Shown: positions 8,513-17,860, numbered from the stretch's first letter. The stretch is DNA of 64,000 bases from Parabacteroides sp. (GCA_019417325.1 DXVO01000022.1:62001-126000); one strand, 5' to 3'. The notes: generated by a model from the letters alone, not told the origin. Translations and numbers: made by a program.

Positions 8513-9363
8513 AATGGTTGTGGACGAAGTATCATTATCCCGCTATTTCGTTTTATACTTTGTACATAATCCAGCAGCGGTTCCTCATTCAGTACAACTT
8601 TTTTCTGTGAAGAAGAAGCATGATAAAAACTCAGCTTATCCTTTGTCTTGGAAATAATTCCTACATGGGAAATATCTAATCCCTTTATTGAAGTTACAAA
8701 ACAAACAATATCGCCATTCTTTATACCAGAGGCACAAACATTTATTTCGTCCTCCGGAATAAAATAATACTCACGAGAATTTATCTCCTGTTCCTTCTCT
8801 GCTATTTTGCGGATATATTCCGGATGTTCTTTTAATTGCTTATAACTATCGGAATGAGTTGACATAAAAGACAAGTTCATAGTAAGCGGCTTCCCTCCTA
8901 TTTCTTTAGTAACATCCTTCACTATCCCCTTCCGTTCATTTTCAAAAATCCAGTCCGTAGTATAATGAAGGCGGTCCGTATAAGTATTGATAACACCATC
9001 CCTGTAACGAACATTTTGCAAGATATGGCAATAGTTATCAAAAGAGGCATCCCCACTTTGCAAAGTCCGAACCAAAGCTGTTACTGTTTCCACTAAAGTC
9101 ATGCAATCCATTTCCCGGAAATTAACAACCAACTCTTCCGGCTCTTTTTCCAGAGTAGATGCCACATAAGGACAGGAAAGAAAAAATCTGGCTGTACCTG
9201 TCATCAAATCTCCAACAGGATAATTCCTCTTTTTCTCCCAGGACTTCATAAAAAGTTCATAGATTTGTATGTCCTCATCGGTATAATAAACCGGAGATTG
9301 TGCTTTCGCACAACACAGAGGTAACAATAAAAATAAAAGTAGTAATAGCCTATTATTTTTCAT
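8506..9363 (-). CDS. DUF1460 secreted amidase-like protein (NlpC/P60-related)
   Basis: The 285-residue product has a signal peptide ending near CCAKA-QSP. It matches the DUF1460 (PF07313) family, annotated as N-acetylmuramoyl-L-alanine amidase-like and structurally related to papain-like NlpC/P60 peptidases. The likely nucleophile is the cysteine in REMDCMTLVETV and the likely catalytic histidine is in LDISHVGII. By family it would cut peptidoglycan-derived peptides in the periplasm. It is the last gene of a leftward group, 18 bp after uvrB, and overlaps the convergent DUF5686 gene by 7 bp. Confidence 0.83.
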   Translation of the reverse strand: MKNNRLLLLLFLLLPLCCAKAQSPVYYTDEDIQIYELFMKSWEKKRNYPVGDLMTGTARFFLSCPYVASTLEKEPEELVVNFREMDCMTLVETVTALVRTLQSGDASFDNYCHILQNVRYRDGVINTYTDRLHYTTDWIFENERKGIVKDVTKEIGGKPLTMNLSFMSTHSDSYKQLKEHPEYIRKIAEKEQEINSREYYFIPEDEINVCASGIKNGDIVCFVTSIKGLDISHVGIISKTKDKLSFYHASSSQKKVVLNEEPLLDYVQSIKRNSGIMILRPQPFH

Positions 9364-9381
9364 ATTTCCTTATTATTTCTC

Positions 9382-11409
9382 TCAATCAACTTTTGTTTCC
9401 AACAACGCCTGCAATTTAACCAATTCGTCCCTGAACTGGGCAGCTTCTATAAAATCAAGTTTCTTGGCAGCTTCCGCCATCTGTTTCTTTGTACGTTCAA
9501 TTGTTTTTTCCAACTGCGAGCGATTCATATATTGAACAACCGGATCTGCAACCAAGCTGGGCGCAGGTTCTACATAAGCATAAGGTTCAGCAGCAAGTGG
9601 CTGTTGCTTTTCTGCAACCAGAGATATACTATTTTTGATTACCTGCTTAGGAGTAATGCCATGCAGTTCATTATAAGCAAGCTGCTTTTCACGCCGACGA
9701 CTTGTTTCATCCATGGTGAGCTTCATGCTTGCCGTAATTTTATCTGCATAAAATATTACCTTACCATTCACATTACGGGCTGCTCGTCCTGCTGTCTGAG
9801 TAAGTGAACGATGGGAACGGAGGAAACCTTCTTTATCAGCATCCAAAATAGCAACCAGTGAAACTTCAGGCAAATCGAGTCCCTCACGCAACAGGTTGAC
9901 CCCAATCAAGACATCAAACAAACCTTTCCTCAAATCATCCATTATCTGGATACGTTCCAATGTATCCACATCACTATGAATATAATTACAACGAACTCCC
10001 ATACGGAGTAAATAAGTAGTCAATTCCTCCGCCATGCGCTTGGTAAGCGTTGTAACCAGCACCCGTTCTTCTTTCGCAGAACGTATATTTATCTCTTCCA
10101 TCAGGTCGTCTATCTGGTTCAGAGTAGGACGAACATCAATAACAGGGTCAAGCAATCCAGTCGGACGAATTACCTGGTCCACTACAACTCCCTCACTTTT
10201 CTCCAGCTCATAATCAGCAGGAGTTGCACTTACATAAATCGCCAATGGAGTCATTGACTCAAATTCATCAAAGGTCAAAGGACGGTTATCCATTGCAGCA
10301 GGAAGGCGGAATCCATAATCAACCAGATTCTTTTTACGGGAATAATCACCACCGTACATGGCACGTATCTGTGGAATAGTCACATGGCTTTCATCTACCA
10401 CCAGTAAAAAATCTTTCGGAAAATAATCCAACAAACAGAAAGGACGTTCGCCAGCGGCTCGTCCGTCAAAATAACGGGAATAGTTTTCAATACCGGAACA
10501 ATGCCCCAGTTCACGTATCATCTCCAGGTCAAATGTAACTCTTTCATATAATCGTTTCGCTTCATACGGCTTTCCTATTTCCCTGAGGAAATTCACTTGG
10601 GTACCCAAGTCCACGTCAATCTGACCGATTGCCATATTGATACGTTCCTGCGTTGTTACAAACAGATTAGTCGGATAGATATTCAATTCATCCTGTTCAT
10701 CTATTTCTTGCCCGGTTTGTGGATCAAAAGAAGAAATCCGGTCGATTTCATCATCCCAGAACTCAATACGATAAGCTGCACCATCAAACGTCTCGATAGC
10801 TGGAAAAATATCTACGGTATCGCCATTTACCCGAAAACAACCACGGTTAAATTCAAGTTTGTTATTCACATACAAAGCATCGACAAAACGACGCAACAGT
10901 TTATCCCGGTCGATCTTCATGCCTTTTTCCAAATGCGTTACCTTTTCTGCAAACGCGGTCGGGTCTGCCATACCATACAAACAAGATACGGAAGAAACGA
11001 CTATGACATCTTTTCTACCGGAAAGCAACGAAGCCGTAGTGCGCAAACGAAGCTTATCTATTTCATCATTAATGGCTAAATCCTTTTCTATATACGTATC
11101 CGTACTCGGCAAATAAGCCTCCGGCTGATAATAGTCATAGTAAGAAACAAAATATTCTACTGCATTATTCGGGAAAAATGCTTTGAACTCACTATACAAC
11201 TGTGCAGCAAGCGTTTTATTATGACTCAATATCAAGGTTGGTTTTCGTATTTCCTTGATGACATTCGCTATTGTAAATGTCTTACCAGAACCTGTTACTC
11301 CAAGCAATGTCTGGAAAGGCATGCCACTCCTTATTCCTTCTGATAGGGCTGCAATAGCTTCCGGCTGATCGCCTGTGGGGCTGAAAGGGGACGATAATTC
11401 AAAATCCAT
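9382..11409 (-). CDS. uvrB: UvrABC system protein B
   Basis: UvrB is the damage-verifying helicase-like subunit of nucleotide excision repair; it acts with UvrA and UvrC. The 675-residue length is typical. Walker A GVTGSGKT is near residue 38, the damage-probing beta-hairpin YYDYYQPEAYLPSTDTYIEKD near 92, and the DEAD-like VVDESH near 337. Helicase motif VI appears as QTAGRAARN, and a C-terminal UVR motif (LEKTIERTKKQMAEAAKKLDF) mediates contact with UvrC. It is 3 bp downstream of the PspC-domain gene in the same operon. Confidence 0.97.
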   Translation of the reverse strand: MDFELSSPFSPTGDQPEAIAALSEGIRSGMPFQTLLGVTGSGKTFTIANVIKEIRKPTLILSHNKTLAAQLYSEFKAFFPNNAVEYFVSYYDYYQPEAYLPSTDTYIEKDLAINDEIDKLRLRTTASLLSGRKDVIVVSSVSCLYGMADPTAFAEKVTHLEKGMKIDRDKLLRRFVDALYVNNKLEFNRGCFRVNGDTVDIFPAIETFDGAAYRIEFWDDEIDRISSFDPQTGQEIDEQDELNIYPTNLFVTTQERINMAIGQIDVDLGTQVNFLREIGKPYEAKRLYERVTFDLEMIRELGHCSGIENYSRYFDGRAAGERPFCLLDYFPKDFLLVVDESHVTIPQIRAMYGGDYSRKKNLVDYGFRLPAAMDNRPLTFDEFESMTPLAIYVSATPADYELEKSEGVVVDQVIRPTGLLDPVIDVRPTLNQIDDLMEEINIRSAKEERVLVTTLTKRMAEELTTYLLRMGVRCNYIHSDVDTLERIQIMDDLRKGLFDVLIGVNLLREGLDLPEVSLVAILDADKEGFLRSHRSLTQTAGRAARNVNGKVIFYADKITASMKLTMDETSRRREKQLAYNELHGITPKQVIKNSISLVAEKQQPLAAEPYAYVEPAPSLVADPVVQYMNRSQLEKTIERTKKQMAEAAKKLDFIEAAQFRDELVKLQALLETKVD

Positions 11410-11412
11410 TCT

Positions 11413-11610
11413 TTATTCACGAGGTTGTTTCGGTATTACAATCCAGAGAACCAAATAGGCCAATACTCCTGAAAATACCGTAAAAATACTCAGTAATATA
11501 TATCCGATACGAACCATTGTCGGGTCCCATCCAAAATAATCAGCTATTCCGGCACATATCCCGGCAATCATACCTTTGTCCGAACGGTAAAGTCTTTTTT
11601 CGTTTTCCAT
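11413..11610 (-). CDS. PspC-domain small membrane protein
   Basis: This 65-residue protein carries the PspC fold: LYRSDKGMIAGICAGIADYFG, then DPTMVRIGYILL and a hydrophobic helix VLAYLVLWIVIP. PspC-domain proteins sense or buffer envelope stress in other bacteria, and stand-alone short versions are common in Bacteroidetes with unknown roles. It sits 19 bp after cutC and 3 bp before uvrB, so it is co-transcribed with both. Confidence 0.85.
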   Translation of the reverse strand: MENEKRLYRSDKGMIAGICAGIADYFGWDPTMVRIGYILLSIFTVFSGVLAYLVLWIVIPKQPRE

Positions 11611-11629
11611 CTTTCTCTATTTTATTGAT

Positions 11630-12367
11630 TTATAAATAAGCTGCCACTTTTTTACGGTCTGTTTCCACCGTTTCAAACTCGGAAGATACGATACTGCTGC
11701 CCATCGGTACATTTTCATTCCTGTACTCCATCTTACTATATACAATGCTACGCGCTGAAGTATGGAATTCTTTTGCTCCGGTTTTTTCTTCTATTTCCGT
11801 GATATTATTTTCACGCACTCCACATCCCGGCATAATGATAATACGGTCTCCGGCACGTTTTACCAATTCTGCTAACAAAGGGATTCCTTTTACTGCATCT
11901 GATTGTTGTCCGGAGGTGAGTATACGGTCGCACCCCAGTTCTATCAGTTGTTCCAAAGCAGTAAACGGGTCACGACAAACATCAAAAGCACGATGGCAAG
12001 TTACAGATAGAGGATGCGCCGCATCTATCAAACGCTTCATCAAATCCATATCAATATCTCCATCTTTTGTAAGGCATCCAAATACGACACCATGTACCTT
12101 GAGTTGCTTACACATCTCTATATCATAGAGCATGGATTGTTTCTCCGCCGGCGTATACAGGAAATCTCCCCCACGCGGACGTATAATCACATTTATATCA
12201 ATAGATGAAGTCAAAGTCTGAGCTGTACATATTTCTCCATAACTGGGAGTTGTTCCGCCTTCCGGTATTCCGGCACATAACTCTACCCGTCTGGCTCCTC
12301 CTGCTTCCGCTTCCACACAACTTTGTGCTGAATTGGCACATATTTCAATAATTCGATCCGGTTTCAT
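11630..12367 (-). CDS. cutC: CutC-family protein
   Basis: The 245-residue TIM-barrel protein has the CutC signatures EICANSAQSCVEAEAGGARRVELC near the N-terminus, then IIRPRGGDFLYT and MPGCGVRENNI. CutC was linked to copper tolerance in Escherichia coli, but that link is disputed and the enzymatic activity is unknown. The start is the ATG at 12367; the codon before it is TTG. It is the first gene of the cutC-pspC-uvrB-DUF1460 unit. Confidence 0.9.
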   Translation of the reverse strand: MKPDRIIEICANSAQSCVEAEAGGARRVELCAGIPEGGTTPSYGEICTAQTLTSSIDINVIIRPRGGDFLYTPAEKQSMLYDIEMCKQLKVHGVVFGCLTKDGDIDMDLMKRLIDAAHPLSVTCHRAFDVCRDPFTALEQLIELGCDRILTSGQQSDAVKGIPLLAELVKRAGDRIIIMPGCGVRENNITEIEEKTGAKEFHTSARSIVYSKMEYRNENVPMGSSIVSSEFETVETDRKKVAAYL

Positions 12368-12408
12368 CAATTTGTGTCCTTTTTATTTTTATACACTTGT
12401 ATAAAGAA

Positions 12409-12426
12409 CAAATTTACACAAATATC
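12409..12426 (-). promoter_or_regulatory. Candidate promoter region for the cutC operon
   Basis: Two overlapping -7-like elements read leftward. TAAATTTG (12416 down to 12409) is an exact consensus match. GATATTTG (12426 down to 12419) has one mismatch but is better placed relative to a TTG at 12450-12448, 21 bp upstream. Which one is used cannot be decided from sequence. Confidence 0.35.
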
Positions 12427-12454
12427 TTCGATTTTCATATATAATACCAAGTAC

Positions 12455-12499
12455 AAAAACAGAGGCGGCACAAATTACAGACTTGTAACCTGTGCCGCC
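12455..12499 (-). terminator. Terminator of the exopolysaccharide operon
   Basis: A 9-bp GC-rich stem (12464-12472 with 12491-12499) encloses a second 5-bp stem (TTACA/TGTAA). On the minus strand it is followed within a few bases by a T-run (complement of AAAAA at 12455-12459). It lies about 37 bp after the stop of the YwqE-like phosphatase gene. Confidence 0.85.
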
Positions 12500-12535
12500 A
12501 ATAAAAAAGGATTCACCTGCTTGTTTAATCAGCTA

Positions 12536-13270
12536 TTAACTATCACCCATCAAATTTTGATTATTCACCAGCAGTTTTTCTATTTCTTTCCTTTCGGAAG
12601 AAGAAAGGTAGAGGTGCTTTAATCCTTCCTTATATTTTTTCAGATTATGGAAATCAGAACCGACAAAGTCGTAAAAACCTTTTTTTATCAATTTATGGGC
12701 AGACAATAACGCGGATCTGCCATAATATCCGCTAAGTGATAACAAGTTCAATTGAAATTTACATCCTACTTGCTTCCAACGGACATAATCTTTATCGGTC
12801 ATGTAAACATATCGTTCCGGATGGGCCAGTATAGGCTGATACCCGTTTAAAAGTATCTCGTAAATCATATCCTGCATTTCCGGAGGAGGTGAAAGATAAG
12901 ACGTTTCAACCAATACAAAATTATCACCCATACTTAATAAACCATCTTTCATATGGGTTAAGAAATTAGCATCAAGCATATATTCCGCAGCCAACCGGAC
13001 TTCGACTCCTTCAGGCACCTTTGATAAAAAACGATTAAAGTGTCCTTCCAGAACAGTCCGTGTATTATTCGATATTTCTTCCATGACATGTGGAGTCAGT
13101 ATGAAAGACCTAACTCCCATTTCCCGCAAAGCAATAAAAGAATCGATGGCTTCGTCCTCTGTTTTTACTCCATCATCAACACCTGGCAATAAATGACAAT
13201 GAATATCCCCCATTTTCTCCAATAATCCCGTATGGAGAATATTCTTTTTCCCAGTAAAGAAGGATATCAT
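12536..13270 (-). CDS. YwqE/CpsB-type protein-tyrosine phosphatase (PHP family)
   Basis: This metal-dependent PHP-fold phosphatase should dephosphorylate the Wzc-type tyrosine kinase encoded immediately upstream. The 244-residue protein has the metal-binding DIHCHLLPGVDDG motif near residue 22, then LTPHV, ILAHPERY and VGSDFHN, all family ligand motifs. The frame opens earlier at 13402, but that part reads through the Gly-Tyr repeat of the kinase gene in another frame. I therefore choose the ATG at 13270 (MISFFTGKKN), which resembles family N-termini. A second ATG at 13315 would overlap the kinase stop. It is the last gene of the operon, followed by the terminator at 12455-12499. Confidence 0.88.
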   Translation of the reverse strand: MISFFTGKKNILHTGLLEKMGDIHCHLLPGVDDGVKTEDEAIDSFIALREMGVRSFILTPHVMEEISNNTRTVLEGHFNRFLSKVPEGVEVRLAAEYMLDANFLTHMKDGLLSMGDNFVLVETSYLSPPPEMQDMIYEILLNGYQPILAHPERYVYMTDKDYVRWKQVGCKFQLNLLSLSGYYGRSALLSAHKLIKKGFYDFVGSDFHNLKKYKEGLKHLYLSSSERKEIEKLLVNNQNLMGDS

Positions 13271-13295
13271 AAAATCTGTCGATAAATGTTCTTCA

Positions 13296-15710
13296 TTATT
13301 CTTTTGATTTCTCATTACCATAACCGTAGCCATATCCGTAACCATAACCGTAGCCGTAACCGTAGCCATATCCGTAACCCGTTTTCTTATAACGGACACC
13401 ATTCAATATCAAACATAGGTTTCGATATTGATTTTGGCGATACAATCGTTCTAATTCCGGTAACTGGCGACGATCAAACAAGCCTGCACGTATTACATAA
13501 ATCGTCAAATCGGCAACACGATTAACAATAGCGGCATCAGCAACGACACCACTTGGAACATTATCCAGAATTACATAATCATAACATTTTTTCAACTCTG
13601 ACACCAATTTTTCTAAACGATCGCTTAACAACAATTCAGCAGGATTCGGGGGAACCGGACCAGCATAAATAATATCGAGGTTCTCATGCAACTCATTTTT
13701 ACGAATAATATCCTCGACTTTTTCAACTTTTCCTGATAAATAATTTGTCATCCCCACGTTCGCGTTGTGAACGTGGGAGCTAAGGGTACCCTTACGAATA
13801 TCGAGATCGACAAGTACGACCTTCTTTTTAGCTAAAGCAAAGCTCATTGCCAGATTCATCGAAACAAAAGTTTTTCCTGCATTTGAGTTGAAGGAAGTAA
13901 ACATCACAACCTTCATTTCAGTAGCCCTCACACGCATAAAATCCATATTTGTACGAACAATACGAAAAGCTTCCGATACCGCATCACGTCCTCCCTCGCG
14001 TATAACGACCTCATCATATTTACCTTCTTTCGTATCCTCATTTTTCTTTTTCTTTTTATCACGAAGAGGAATTTCTCCAAGGAAAGGAATAGTAGTTTTA
14101 TCTTCTACATCTTTACGCGAACGTACTTTCGTATCAATAGTTTTAAATAACCATAACATACCTGCAGGAACCAGTCCTCCTAAAATAAATGCAGTAAACA
14201 AAACAATCATCGATTTTGGAGAAACAGGAGACTTACTTCCCATAGCCGGATCAATAATACGTGCATTACTCTCTGTTATAGCTTGTGACAATGCATTTTC
14301 TTCACGTTTATTCAATAAGTAAAGATATAACTCTTCTTTAATTTTCTGTTGACGTTCTATAGAGAGTACTTGCTTTTGTTGTCCAGGAACAGCAGATATT
14401 CTTTTAGAAGTTTGTTCTTCCCTGGCACGAACATTCTTATTTTGGATATTTAAACTAACAATTAAATTATCTACAGAACGGATAATTGTCTGTCGCATCG
14501 CCTGAAGAGAATTATTTAAATCCATTACAACAGGATTCCGATTACTACTACTGGAAACCAAACGATCCCGTTTTAGCAACATCGTATTATATTCAGCTAT
14601 CTGGGATTCCACATTCATATCTGCAATACCCGTATTCATTGGTATTAGTTCAGAATCCTTTGACGGATCCTGCAGATAATTATGAATATAACGAGCTAAC
14701 ATCAACTGATTCTCCAAACTAAGTCCAGTCTGACTATACTCACTACTCTCCCTTAAATAAATTCCGGTTTCCGAAACAATATCCGTCAATTTATTCTCAC
14801 GCTTAAACGATTCTATATTTGTATCGACATTTCCTAGTTCTTTTTCTATGATGATCAAACGCTCATTAATAAAATCCGAGGTGTTTACCATAATACGATT
14901 TTTATCATTCACTGCGTCTTCATTATAAACAGAAATTACAGTATTGACAACATCCTCTGCACGGGGAATAGAAACATCCTGCAATGTCAAATTAATAATA
15001 GATGCTGTTTTGCTGGCAAGAGAAACCTGTAAATTACGATTAAAACGTAATGCAACTTCGTCACGATCCTCCTTTTGCACTCGAATAGTTTTCCCTATAT
15101 ACTCTCCCGTATAATAAAAAGAAGGAGAAACCATCAACTTTCCAACAGGGGTTTGTATCGTATCTCCCATTACAACAGTCTTCGTTTCTGAAATATCTAT
15201 TCCCTCAGCTTCAAAGTCACTAAGCTTAACATATGTTTCATCTATTGGTGTAACAGTTAAAGAAAATTTTTGATTAGATTCTGATTCTGGGAAAACCAGA
15301 ACAACTGGACTTTGAGTATACAAATCGGTTGTTCTCAAACCACGTTTCACTGTATACCTTATGTCTAGGTTAAGTCTTTTCACTACATTTTGCATTAACA
15401 ATTTAGATTGAAACAGAAGGACCTCATTGTCCACACTACTTCTCATACTAAACATCCCGATATCAGAAAATGCAGAAGATTCGCTAATCGCACCTGCACC
15501 TTTTTTTTCATCTTTGATTAATACTGTAGCTGTCCGTGTATATTGTTTCGGAGCCCATTTCAGGTAAACAAAAGCAATAGCCAAACACACAATTATCGAT
15601 AATACAAACCAAAGCCAGTGAGCTCGTACTATACGAATCATATCCCCTATGTTCAAGCTATCATCTTCCTGTTGCAACAAATGGTTATCTAATTCTTGAT
15701 TTGGTTCCAT
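13296..15710 (-). CDS. Wzc-type polysaccharide co-polymerase with BY-kinase domain
   Basis: This 804-residue inner-membrane protein controls chain length and export of the polysaccharide. The N-terminal Wzz domain begins with a TM helix near residues 34-52, followed by a long periplasmic coiled region. A second TM helix is near 505-525. The cytoplasmic bacterial tyrosine-kinase domain has Walker A SFNSNAGKT near residue 608, Walker A' VVLVDLDIRKG and Walker B YDYVILDNVP. The C-terminus is a tail of ten consecutive Gly-Tyr pairs, the expected autophosphorylation cluster, encoded by a hexanucleotide repeat. The cognate phosphatase gene is 25 bp downstream. Confidence 0.94.
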   Translation of the reverse strand: MEPNQELDNHLLQQEDDSLNIGDMIRIVRAHWLWFVLSIIVCLAIAFVYLKWAPKQYTRTATVLIKDEKKGAGAISESSAFSDIGMFSMRSSVDNEVLLFQSKLLMQNVVKRLNLDIRYTVKRGLRTTDLYTQSPVVLVFPESESNQKFSLTVTPIDETYVKLSDFEAEGIDISETKTVVMGDTIQTPVGKLMVSPSFYYTGEYIGKTIRVQKEDRDEVALRFNRNLQVSLASKTASIINLTLQDVSIPRAEDVVNTVISVYNEDAVNDKNRIMVNTSDFINERLIIIEKELGNVDTNIESFKRENKLTDIVSETGIYLRESSEYSQTGLSLENQLMLARYIHNYLQDPSKDSELIPMNTGIADMNVESQIAEYNTMLLKRDRLVSSSSNRNPVVMDLNNSLQAMRQTIIRSVDNLIVSLNIQNKNVRAREEQTSKRISAVPGQQKQVLSIERQQKIKEELYLYLLNKREENALSQAITESNARIIDPAMGSKSPVSPKSMIVLFTAFILGGLVPAGMLWLFKTIDTKVRSRKDVEDKTTIPFLGEIPLRDKKKKKNEDTKEGKYDEVVIREGGRDAVSEAFRIVRTNMDFMRVRATEMKVVMFTSFNSNAGKTFVSMNLAMSFALAKKKVVLVDLDIRKGTLSSHVHNANVGMTNYLSGKVEKVEDIIRKNELHENLDIIYAGPVPPNPAELLLSDRLEKLVSELKKCYDYVILDNVPSGVVADAAIVNRVADLTIYVIRAGLFDRRQLPELERLYRQNQYRNLCLILNGVRYKKTGYGYGYGYGYGYGYGYGYGYGNEKSKE
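13320..13379 (-). repeat. Ten-copy hexanucleotide repeat encoding the Gly-Tyr tail of Wzc
   Basis: Ten GGN-TAY units in a row. A 23-nt block (first at the 5' end of the tail) recurs with a 36-bp period, suggesting that the tract grew by duplication. Gains or losses of whole units keep the frame and change the number of tail tyrosines. Confidence 0.9.
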
Positions 15711-15818
15711 TTAATTTTATTTTATGAACAATTGTCTACAGAGTATTCAGCCCTATTTCCAAATCTCTATTATACAATATTCTAATTCATATGAGTTTTA
15801 AGGGTTATTTTATCCTAT

Positions 15819-16610
15819 TTATTTTGAAAGTGTCACAAGTAACGATATAACAGAGGCCAAAACCGACACAGCTGATAGCCATACCCCTACCGAATTATTT
15901 TGATTGATTCCACTTTGCCCGGATTTTGTTTTATTAGGTTCAACATATACGATGTCATTCTGTTGCAGATAATAGTAGGGGGACTCAAAAATATCCGACG
16001 AACGTAAATCATGATATTGGATAGTGCGTATGCCATCCTTTTCACGAATTACAGCAACCCTATCACGTTTTCCATAAATAGTCAAATCACCAGCCATACT
16101 TAATGCTTCCAACAGAGTAACGCGATCTCCCGTAATACTAAAACTCCCCGGATGCGTAACCTCACCAATTACTGATATTTTAAAATTAAGGAATTGGACT
16201 GTTACAATCGGATCTTTCAATAAATCACCTTTCATTAATTTATCCTTAATTAAATCTGTTAATTGCAAACGGGTTAGTCCCGCAGCTTTTATCGAACCTA
16301 GAATAGGAAAATCAATATACCCATTTGCATCTACTAAATATCCTAATACACGATGTTGCCCTGATTGGCTACCAGGTGCACCCAATTGATACGTTACCAT
16401 TGGCATATTAAAAGGTAGTGCTAATTCTGGCTCCCGACTATTTATCACGATAGAAAGCAAATCATCATTATGAATAATCACTTCATATTTCTGATCAATT
16501 TCCTGCTTTTTAAAAGGGTCCACATCTTGCAGGTATAGTACTTTTTTAGGAGAAGTACAGGCTGTCAATAAGACAGCCATGTACATAATTATAAATTTTA
16601 AGTTTTTCAT
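15819..16610 (-). CDS. Wza-type polysaccharide export lipoprotein
   Basis: The 263-residue product is an outer-membrane polysaccharide exporter. A lipoprotein signal peptide has its cysteine in LLTACTSPKK. It then has the poly-export domain (NDDLLSIVINSREPELALPF), the SLBB-like domain (ISVIGEVTHPGSFSI and LLEALSMAGDLT) and a C-terminal hydrophobic helix (WLSAVSVLASVISLLVTL). I start at the ATG at 16610, since the earlier codon of the frame is TTG. It partners with the Wzc-like protein; 108 bp separate the two genes and no clear promoter or terminator lies there. Confidence 0.92.
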   Translation of the reverse strand: MKNLKFIIMYMAVLLTACTSPKKVLYLQDVDPFKKQEIDQKYEVIIHNDDLLSIVINSREPELALPFNMPMVTYQLGAPGSQSGQHRVLGYLVDANGYIDFPILGSIKAAGLTRLQLTDLIKDKLMKGDLLKDPIVTVQFLNFKISVIGEVTHPGSFSITGDRVTLLEALSMAGDLTIYGKRDRVAVIREKDGIRTIQYHDLRSSDIFESPYYYLQQNDIVYVEPNKTKSGQSGINQNNSVGVWLSAVSVLASVISLLVTLSK

Positions 16611-16627
16611 TGTCAATAAAAAAATTA

Positions 16628-17860
16628 TTAATCACCTCCCCCTCCGGAATGGTCTGTACGGGTAGGTCCATATTGGTATGTAATCTTAGCAGAAACTCCA
16701 CTGTATGTCTTAACAGGCACCTCCAAACTTGAAGAAGAATTCTGAGCGGCAAGTTCGAATGCAATATTTTCAGTATGGACATCAGAAAGTAAAGTAAGCG
16801 TCATTTTTGTATCTCCACTCACTTTAGCCTTTCCAAAAGAAATGGTAGACTGATGTACACCCGGAGTGCTACCCTTTGTTGAAGCTATCGCATGTTGAAT
16901 TGTTGTTGCCAATGCAGTAATATCACTATCAGTCAAACTTGGAAATTTTGCTTTTAACAAAGCTTTCAAGTCTCCATTTATTTCCCAACCCATTTTTTGG
17001 GCACCTTTAATTTCAGCCTCTTTAACCGCCATATTATTCAAATTATCTACAACTATTTCATCCAGGTTCTCTTCTGAAGTTCCTAAAGAGACAACTTGAT
17101 GAGCCGGACCAAATGAATGGTTTGAAAAACTGTTCAGTTTTGTTGTATAAGCATTATCATTTGCATCATAAGATGCTGTTCCTACTTGTTTCCACACCCC
17201 ATTTTTTTCGATAAAATGAAGTACATCTACAAAATGAATAGCATTACTAGTCTGGTTTTTTACAGAGACTTGTACCGGTACATCAAAAGATAGTCCATCA
17301 GGTTGACAATTTAGCATAGATAAACTAATATGGGTTGGCGATTTTTTAGCACCTCCTACAAACTCTGTAACAGTGACACCAGTAGCCTCTTTTACCGCAC
17401 CTATAGGAAAAGTCAAAGAAGCAGGACTTGTCGTACCCCCTGTTATTACAACTTCTCTATCCGGATTAACAACCACAGGATCATTCGCTTTCGTCATAAC
17501 CTGAGTCATCATAACACTACTACGTTTAGTCGCACTTGACGCAATTGTTGCATCTGCAGAAACCGGAATATAACCATTTTTTGAAAATTCAATAAGATGG
17601 TTTCCTTTCGTTTTTACATCCAATTTAAACTCTCCGTTGGCATCAGTCGTTGCCTCGACACCGGAAGTGCTTACTTTTACACCGCTTAAGCCATTAGTAC
17701 CATCATGTACATGCCCTACAATATAGTAAGCCACAGCATCTAATGGATTAGTTACAATTTCAGGTGTAGGTTCACTTTTTCTACAGGAAACACTTCCTAT
17801 ACTCATTGCAGCCAACATGCAAAAACACAATCCGGCTATCAACTTACTTTTCGCTTTCAT
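16628..17860 (-). CDS. Unclassified lipoprotein with carboxypeptidase-like regulatory domain
   Basis: I do not know a named function for this 410-residue lipoprotein. The signal peptide has its lipobox cysteine in SIGSVSCRKSE. Residues about 45-110 look like a carboxypeptidase-regulatory-like beta fold (GHVHDGTNGLSGVKVSTSG, then TTDANGEFKLDV). Residues about 140-260 resemble a ZU5-like beta-sandwich (SLTFPIGAVKEATGVTVTE). The C-terminus is unusual, ending in GGGGD. It sits between the YjbH pair and wza in the operon (17 bp before wza), so it probably acts at the outer membrane in polysaccharide export or anchoring. That role is inferred from position only. Confidence 0.7.
   Translation of the reverse strand: MKAKSKLIAGLCFCMLAAMSIGSVSCRKSEPTPEIVTNPLDAVAYYIVGHVHDGTNGLSGVKVSTSGVEATTDANGEFKLDVKTKGNHLIEFSKNGYIPVSADATIASSATKRSSVMMTQVMTKANDPVVVNPDREVVITGGTTSPASLTFPIGAVKEATGVTVTEFVGGAKKSPTHISLSMLNCQPDGLSFDVPVQVSVKNQTSNAIHFVDVLHFIEKNGVWKQVGTASYDANDNAYTTKLNSFSNHSFGPAHQVVSLGTSEENLDEIVVDNLNNMAVKEAEIKGAQKMGWEINGDLKALLKAKFPSLTDSDITALATTIQHAIASTKGSTPGVHQSTISFGKAKVSGDTKMTLTLLSDVHTENIAFELAAQNSSSSLEVPVKTYSGVSAKITYQYGPTRTDHSGGGGD

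Noticed and set aside
13286..13525. Rightward frame rich in Asn-Arg-Ser-His repeats
   Set aside because: It is the antisense reading of the Wzc hexanucleotide repeat and neighbouring kinase codons.
14041..14070. Lysine-codon run in wzc as a possible frameshift site
   Set aside because: The run encodes a normal charged linker (RDKKKKKNEDTKEG) before the kinase domain, and the frame continues intact.
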